A DNA stretch of 18,206 bases. Source: Candidatus Stahliibacteriota bacterium. GTDB lineage: Bacteria; Hydrothermota; Tepidihabitantia; SM23-42. Each line of letters starts with the position of its first letter. Position 1 is the stretch's first letter. This document shows, piece after piece, positions 14,495 through 18,206 of the stretch. The translations under genes were made by a program, and so were the position numbers. The stretch is taken from positions 1 to 18,206 of the forward strand of contig JAUWLY010000015.1 of assembly GCA_030613445.1 (NCBI GenBank). Reading direction: 5' to 3'. The notes below the pieces were generated by a model. That model was not told the origin of the DNA and searched no databases. It saw only the letters and a program-made list of their open reading frames with translations.

Positions 14495-14614
14495 ATGGCA
14501 GCAAGACATAAGATTGGTAAAATAAAAAAAGTTCCTCTGAGAGAGCTATGGGAAAAAGAAGATAAGCATTTCACCGAATGGCTTAATCAATTATATGATG
14601 ACACAAGATATTGA
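14495..14614 (+). CDS. 39-residue ORF like the N-terminus of DUF4268-type proteins
   Basis: ATG 14495 lies behind a good ribosome binding site (AAGGAAGGA at 14482-14490). The peptide contains 'KIKKVPLRELWEKEDKHFTE' and then WLNQ. The L-R-E-x-W-x-x-E-x-x-x-F-T-x-W-L pattern is, to my knowledge, the N-terminal segment of DUF4268-type proteins, which normally continue into a nuclease-like domain. Here it stops after 39 residues, and the stop (14612-14614) lies 20 bases into the next gene, so the two are coupled. Either it is a stump of a lost nuclease gene, or the short segment alone works as an adaptor or antidote for the next protein. Family resemblance is from memory of the motif. Confidence 0.45.
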   Translation: MAARHKIGKIKKVPLRELWEKEDKHFTEWLNQLYDDTRY

Positions 14615-15395
14615 AAAAATTAAGTCATTTCTTGACTTAGGAAGAGATGTTGCTAGTTCTGGAATAGGTGCAGTTATTGGTTTCCTCATAGGCGACTTAC
14701 CAGGAAGTACAGCTGGAGCTATTATTGCGCCATGTGCGAAAAAAGTTCTGGGTGATATTATAAATAGAGTTTTATCAACAAGAGAAAAACTACGAGTTGC
14801 TAACACTACGACATTTGCCATTGAAAAGATAATCCATAATCTTAAGTTAGGTATGAAACCAAGAGATGACGGATTTTTCAGTAGAAACGATATGGATCGA
14901 TCTGATGCTGAGGAGATATTTGAAGGTGTGTTGCTTAAAGCTAAGAATGAGCATGAAGAAAAAAAGACAAAGATACTCGGAAATATTTTTGCCAATACCG
15001 CATTTACTGAAGGTTTTACTACAGGTGAAGCAAATCATCTGATTCAAATTACTGATAATCTAACGTACAGGAAAATGTGTATCCTGTCTGTTGTAGCAAG
15101 GAAAGATCGAATTGCAGATGTTAAATTACGAAAGGATTATTATCGTAGATCACGAGAAGTAACGTCGCATGCGACTATTTCAATTCTTCAAGAAATTTAT
15201 GATATGTATAACATTGGTTTGATTGCTTCTAGAGAGGATAGAGATCAAAGACCTTACCCTGCTCTTATCGCTTGGTATGATATAACTCCAGATGCATTAG
15301 AATTGACTCTATTAGGTGGTAGATACTATAGGGTGATGGGACTGGATGAAATACCAGATCAGGATTTAGAGGAAATAGCAAAATATCTGAGATAG
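14595..15395 (+). CDS. Glycine-zipper protein of unknown function
   Basis: The 266-residue product has an N-terminal hydrophobic, Gly-rich segment (about 18-46, 'SSGIGAVIGFLIGDLPGSTA') that looks like a glycine zipper or membrane-inserting hairpin. A soluble helical part follows with 'REKLRVANTTTFAIEKI', 'DDGFFSRNDMDRSDAEEIFE' and 'KKTKILGNIFANTAF'. The last 60 residues end in a winged-helix-like stretch. I recognise the 'RSDAEEIxEGVLLKA..EEKK..LGNxxAN' pattern as recurrent in bacterial accessory regions, but I know no assigned function. It starts at tandem ATGs (14595, 14598), with no own ribosome binding site, inside the 39-residue ORF, so translation depends on that ORF. A membrane-disrupting effector is possible, by analogy only. 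The stop codon's G begins the next repeat module. Confidence 0.6.
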   Translation: MMTQDIEKIKSFLDLGRDVASSGIGAVIGFLIGDLPGSTAGAIIAPCAKKVLGDIINRVLSTREKLRVANTTTFAIEKIIHNLKLGMKPRDDGFFSRNDMDRSDAEEIFEGVLLKAKNEHEEKKTKILGNIFANTAFTEGFTTGEANHLIQITDNLTYRKMCILSVVARKDRIADVKLRKDYYRRSREVTSHATISILQEIYDMYNIGLIASREDRDQRPYPALIAWYDITPDALELTLLGGRYYRVMGLDEIPDQDLEEIAKYLR

Positions 15396-15415
15396 GATGT
15401 GGGGGTCAGACCATA
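15395..15415 (+). repeat. Intergenic module, copy 4, 5' part
   Basis: GGATGTGGGGGTCAGACCAT begins on the last base of the TAG stop, exactly as at 5844. It is separated from the rest of the module (15506 onward) by about 90 bases of other sequence. Confidence 0.6.
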
Positions 15416-15473
15416 TCTGTGTAAACAAATGGGGTTAGATTATAAAAGAGAGTAGTGTGTAGGGGGCAATGCG

Positions 15474-15501
15474 TCCCGATGAAATAATAGATTTCACGGG
15501 A
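15474..15501. repeat. Hairpin within the split module
   Basis: TCCCG-A-TGAAAT (15474-15485) pairs with ATTTCA-CGGGA (15491-15501), an 11-bp stem with one bulged A and a 5-base loop. A tiny 11-residue frame (15469-15504, ribosome binding site AGGGGG) overlaps it and is probably chance. The hairpin lies in the sequence that splits copy 4. Confidence 0.5.
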
Positions 15502-15505
15502 TAAA

Positions 15506-15570
15506 TAGTGAGAAGAACGACTGGGATCGCCTGTGAAAAATTGCACTTCGATGAACTCTGTACAGATTTC
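15506..15570 (+). repeat. Intergenic module, copy 4, 3' part
   Basis: It runs from 'AATAGTGAGAAGAACGACTG' through 'GGATCGCCTGTGAAAAATTG' and 'CACTTCGATGAACTC' to the -35 box, closely matching 5873-5937. The conserved stretch just upstream of the promoter is a candidate regulator site. Confidence 0.7.
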
Positions 15571-15598
15571 TTGACACGGATCGAATTTTGTATAGGCT
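15571..15598 (+). promoter_or_regulatory. Promoter of the double-HEPN gene
   Basis: TTGACA (15571-15576), a 16-nt spacer and TAGGCT (15593-15598). The -35 and most of the spacer (CGGA-CGAATTTTGTAT) are shared with the promoter at 5938. The -10 is weaker. Confidence 0.5.
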
Positions 15599-15606
15599 TA
15601 TTCTTG

Positions 15607-15663
15607 GAGAAGGTATGTTTGACTGCTTTTAGTGAGCTAGGTTAGACGTACCTTTATTGTTTT
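15607..15663 (+). ncRNA. Structured 5' leader, copy 3 (attenuator-like)
   Basis: AAGGTATGTTTGAC (15610-15623) pairs along its whole length with GTTAGACGTACCTT (15641-15654): 14 bp including three G-T pairs, with a 17-nt loop, followed by TTTATTGTTTT. The outer AAGGTA/TACCTT is kept from copy 2. The inner stem is different in sequence but still paired, which is evidence for an RNA structure. Confidence 0.55.
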
Positions 15664-15683
15664 GGAGTAGAGAGGAGGTGCAT

Positions 15684-16952
15684 ATGGAATTGTTAACCTA
15701 CGCATTTGATAGTTCGTGTACTTTTCCATTTAAACGATGCTTATTTAAATTTGATGGCAGAGAATTCGTTCTTATATCGGGCACAGAAGAATATTGCGAA
15801 GTCTTAACGATAATTATTGATAATTCTAAGGAAAGAGATAAGATTTTTAACACAATTCAAAAATTTCTATTTTGTTTTGGGTGGGCAAATGATTGTAAGT
15901 TCAATTATAGAGGTTACCTTGCTGAAGGAATTTCTAAATCTGTCAATTTGTTCAAAAGACGCAGAACGTTCTACATGAGACGCAATTATAGGAATTTCTT
16001 AGTTAGTTTTGACTTCACAATATCTCCAACAACATATGAGCAGCAAGTTGCCCTATCTTTATACAATGATGCGCAGTATTCAGCAAATCTATTTTATGAA
16101 TTCGTATGCCTTTGGAAAATTTTGGAATTACCATATGCTAACAGGACTCTGAAAGCTAACGAATGGGTCAATGATATTATCAAGAAACGACCCAAAATAC
16201 AGATTACAGATTATGTTGCAGATTTGATCTCTAAAGGTGAAAATGTTGGGAAATATTTTAGAGAAGAGTGCAGGAACGCAATTTTTCATATCACAAGAGA
16301 ACCCACAGTAGTGTCGTTTAAGGCACGGGATTACAAACAGATAGGATATGCATGCGCTGGTATAGAACCTTTTGTTAGATATTTTATAAAGAAAGAACTA
16401 CATCTACCAAAGCAATACGACGGTATTGAGGTATTAGAGAAAAAAGCAGTGACTACTGACACTGGACCAACATGGATCAATTATGAACTTTTTACAGAAA
16501 GGTGGTTAGGAAGAGCTGAGAGAAAACGGGAATTTGTTGATGATGGAGACAGATTCATTTCGTTATGGATAGCATTCAATGGTTGGATGAAAAGCAAGTT
16601 TGGTGAAACTCTGTTTGATAGATATTTGATAAATGAAGTTAAGGGAATGAAGGAATTCAACGGTGTATTTAGAGATTTAAAAAACAGTGACAGGAATTTC
16701 TTACAGACTCTGAAGAAGTTTGAGATCTGCACCGTTGCAGACATGAGATATGTTAACAATAACCGTAAAATACGGAAATACGATGGCTCTTTTGATTCGT
16801 TAATGGAAGCAATTTACCAAATAAGATGTAATCTATTCCATGGGAGAAAAGATACTGAAAAAGACAAAAAAGATAAAGAGCTTGTGAGTATTGCTTACAG
16901 CATCTTGCTACCTTTATTTAAAAAGTACCTTGACCAGTTTGGTCATAACTGA
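15684..16952 (+). CDS. Protein with two HEPN-type (ApeA-like) motifs
   Basis: ATG 15684 is preceded by GAGGAGGTG, so the product has 422 residues. The frame is open nine codons further up to a TTG at 15657, which lies in the leader's T-run and is unlikely. Two HEPN-type signatures are visible: Arg197-Asn-x3-His202 ('ECRNAIFHITR') and Arg381-x4-His386 ('IRCNLFHGRKD'). Each sits in a helical region ('LFYEFVCLWKILE...', 'FISLWIAFNGWMK...'). The N-terminal 100 residues are beta-rich and unassigned. ApeA/MauJ-like HEPN proteins of this kind occur as abortive-infection RNases and in other accessory loci. The second motif has the classic form 'R-x-N-L-F-H-G'. The gene is alone in its unit, under the third conserved leader. 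It is probably an RNA-cleaving effector; one of the two motifs may be structural only. Confidence 0.6.
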   Translation: MELLTYAFDSSCTFPFKRCLFKFDGREFVLISGTEEYCEVLTIIIDNSKERDKIFNTIQKFLFCFGWANDCKFNYRGYLAEGISKSVNLFKRRRTFYMRRNYRNFLVSFDFTISPTTYEQQVALSLYNDAQYSANLFYEFVCLWKILELPYANRTLKANEWVNDIIKKRPKIQITDYVADLISKGENVGKYFREECRNAIFHITREPTVVSFKARDYKQIGYACAGIEPFVRYFIKKELHLPKQYDGIEVLEKKAVTTDTGPTWINYELFTERWLGRAERKREFVDDGDRFISLWIAFNGWMKSKFGETLFDRYLINEVKGMKEFNGVFRDLKNSDRNFLQTLKKFEICTVADMRYVNNNRKIRKYDGSFDSLMEAIYQIRCNLFHGRKDTEKDKKDKELVSIAYSILLPLFKKYLDQFGHN

Positions 16953-17275
16953 TTTTACCAAATAGAACCGTAGTACACAGAAAATCCCATAATGCTCAGA
17001 ATGGTGAAAATCCACGTATGGCTTGCATTTCCTGGATTTCGAACGTAGATTCGAAAGTTACGAAAAACAGTAGAATAGGATTTTGAGTCCGCCGCGCCTT
17101 AGGGACCAAAATTGGCCCAAGGATTCGCCAAATGGTGTAATTCCTCCAAATTCCACATGGTTTTCGAGATACCCAACGGACTGGTGAACCGCAGTGCAAT
17201 TATCAGACCAAGCGGAGTGAGCATCCGCTGCGCCTAGAGCAACGGAGTTTATAATCGTTGTGTTACCTTGTGCTG
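16953..17275. other. Gene-free stretch at the island's right edge
   Basis: No credible gene was found on either strand. There is a short hairpin AGCGGA/TCCGCT (17212-17230), a loose direct repeat (TCCGC-C/T-GCGCC near 17088 and 17226), and 'TTCGAA-6 nt-TTCGAA' near 17040-17055. The start ('GAACCGTAGTACACAGAAA' near 16964) is weakly similar to the module ('GGACCGTAGTGAGAAGAAC'). It separates the plus-strand defence genes from the minus-strand surface gene. Confidence 0.5.
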
Positions 17276-18206
17276 TTATTTAATCTTGATTACTTTCTGA
17301 GTAATCACGCCGTCAATTTCAATAAAATAAATTCCTGGTTTTGTTTTATCAGGCATTACTACTCTCCCTGTGATGTCGAAGACTTTGCAGTTCAATCTTT
17401 CTGGCAGAAGTAGAGGACCACTTAACACTGTTGTATAAATAGTCTTTTTCTTGACGGTCGATTTTTCCTCTTGAATACCAAGATCTGGAGGAAGACTGAT
17501 TACTATGAAATCACTACCAGTGCCACTGCCCCAGCTTCCTCCTGCAACATAGATATTACCATCAGTAGCATAGACAATGGAATTTGCTCTATCAAATAAG
17601 TTCCCGGGTCCATCATACCGGTATATCCAGTTGGTATCACCGGCAGTTGTAAGGCTGATCGTCGTGAAATAATAAAAAGTGCCACTGCCCCAGCTTCGTC
17701 CTGCGGCATAGATATTACCATCAGCACCATAAGCAAGGGAATTGGCTTCATCCCCATAATTTCCATCATACCGGTATGCCCAGTTTGTATCACCGTCAGT
17801 CGTGAGGCTGATCACCGTGAAATCACTACCAGTGCCACTGCCTACGCTTTGTCCTGCGGCATAGATGTTGCCATCGGCACCATAAACAAGGGAGTTGGCC
17901 TCATCACCAGCATTCCCCGGTCCATTATACCGGTATATCCAGTTTGTATCTCCTGCAGTTGTAAGACTGATCACCGCGAAATCACGAGAAGTACCACTAC
18001 CAGTACTGTATCCTGCAGCATATATATTACCATCTGCACCATAGACAATTGCATGAGCTGCATCCCAATAATTTCCCGGTCCGTTATACCTGTATATCCA
18101 GTTTGTATCCCCTGCAGTTGTAAGACTGATCACTATGAAATCAGAAGCAGTGCCACTGCCTACGCTTTGTCCTGCGGCATAGATGTTGCCATCGGCACCA
18201 TAAACA
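17276..18206 (-). CDS. Secreted 53-residue-repeat protein with type IX-like sorting tail, C-terminal part (partial)
   Basis: The frame is open to the window edge at 18206; the N-terminus lies outside. It consists of tandem units of 53 residues with the pattern 'TTAGDTNWIYRYNGPGN...', then 'VYGADGNIYAAG.S.GSGT..', then 'DF.VISL'. Four full units and part of a fifth are visible, and one unit has 51 residues after losing Pro-Gly. These are SBBP-like beta-propeller repeats of exported proteins. After a Lys-rich linker the last 60 residues form a sorting-like tail ('CKVFDITGRVVMP', 'PGIYFIEIDG', 'TQKVIKIK'), as in type IX (Por) substrates. The protein probably reaches the outer surface; no enzyme motif is seen. 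The high repeat identity invites recombination. Confidence 0.85.
   Translation of the reverse strand, partial: VYGADGNIYAAGQSVGSGTASDFIVISLTTAGDTNWIYRYNGPGNYWDAAHAIVYGADGNIYAAGYSTGSGTSRDFAVISLTTAGDTNWIYRYNGPGNAGDEANSLVYGADGNIYAAGQSVGSGTGSDFTVISLTTDGDTNWAYRYDGNYGDEANSLAYGADGNIYAAGRSWGSGTFYYFTTISLTTAGDTNWIYRYDGPGNLFDRANSIVYATDGNIYVAGGSWGSGTGSDFIVISLPPDLGIQEEKSTVKKKTIYTTVLSGPLLLPERLNCKVFDITGRVVMPDKTKPGIYFIEIDGVITQKVIKIK

Noticed and set aside
14591..14995. 134-codon minus-strand frame with hydrophobic stretches
   Set aside because: It is antisense to the glycine-zipper gene and has no ribosome binding site or promoter; the plus-strand protein has recognisable conserved patterns.
15469..15504. 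11-residue ORF MRPDEIIDFTG with a ribosome-binding-like AGGGGG
   Set aside because: It coincides with a hairpin that explains the sequence better, and the peptide is too short to judge.
5844..15570. Intergenic modules as integron attC sites
   Set aside because: No paired RYYYAAC/GTTRRRY cores or long imperfect palindrome at the gene ends, and no integrase in the window.
16953..17275. tRNA or att site at the right edge of the island
   Set aside because: No cloverleaf and no direct repeat matching the left edge were found; the short hairpin and CCGC repeats are too weak.

Overview
The window looks like a chromosomal segment of a Gram-negative bacterium with a type IX-like secretion system. 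The outer parts encode exported beta-propeller and repeat proteins, two of which end in the 'DITGR-(L/V)-V ... G-(V/I)-YF' tail typical of type IX (Por) C-terminal sorting domains. These features and the many near-consensus TTGACA/TATAAT promoters would fit an FCB-superphylum or candidate-phylum (WOR-3/Stahlbacteria-like) genome. That placement is an inference; no rRNA or tRNA gene was seen to confirm it.

Layout. (1) 1-594, minus: N-terminal part of a YVTN-type beta-propeller surface protein, with a clear promoter. (2) 868-4304, plus: pieces of BNR/fibronectin-type secreted protein genes, separated at 1533-2540 by an insertion element with 28-bp near-perfect terminal inverted repeats and one Y1 (HUH) transposase. 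(3) 4305-4779: a highly structured control region. (4) 4780-16952: an A+T-rich accessory island with several defence-type gene families, all on the plus strand, in five transcription units. (5) 16953-17275: non-coding. (6) 17276-18206, minus: C-terminal part of a repeat protein built from 53-residue units and ending in a sorting tail.

Island contents. Unit A (4780-5730) is a protein with two tandem copies of a MazG-like module, each followed by a Cys-x2-Cys-x4-Cys-x-Cys knuckle; the first copy has lost its acidic residues. Unit B (6077-10989) is a four-gene operon with overlapping ends: a GHKL (MutL/Hsp90/MORC-type) ATPase; a Rossmann-like protein; a DNA cytosine-C5 methyltransferase fused to an Fe-S helix-hairpin-helix DNA glycosylase carrying the Tyr that marks Mig-type G:T mismatch thymine glycosylases; and a small protein with a HEPN-type RNxxxH motif. 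Unit C (11133-14300) is a calcineurin-like phosphoesterase fused to a STAND/NACHT-like NTPase. Unit D (14495-15395) is a 39-residue ORF resembling only the N-terminus of DUF4268-type proteins, overlapping a 266-residue glycine-zipper protein. Unit E (15684-16952) carries two HEPN-type motifs.

How it hangs together. Units B-E are each preceded by all or part of a repeated intergenic module. Three copies start at or next to the stop codon of the ORF before. All five units have a promoter candidate with a 16-nt spacer, two of them weak. Units A, B and E start their transcripts with a leader beginning GAGAAGGTATG that folds into a long-range hairpin and ends in a T-run just before the ribosome binding site. 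The stem sequences differ between copies while pairing is kept. The island therefore looks like unrelated defence cassettes under a common control and perhaps joined by a common recombination history. The methyltransferase-glycosylase operon and the shared leader are the two most interesting items.
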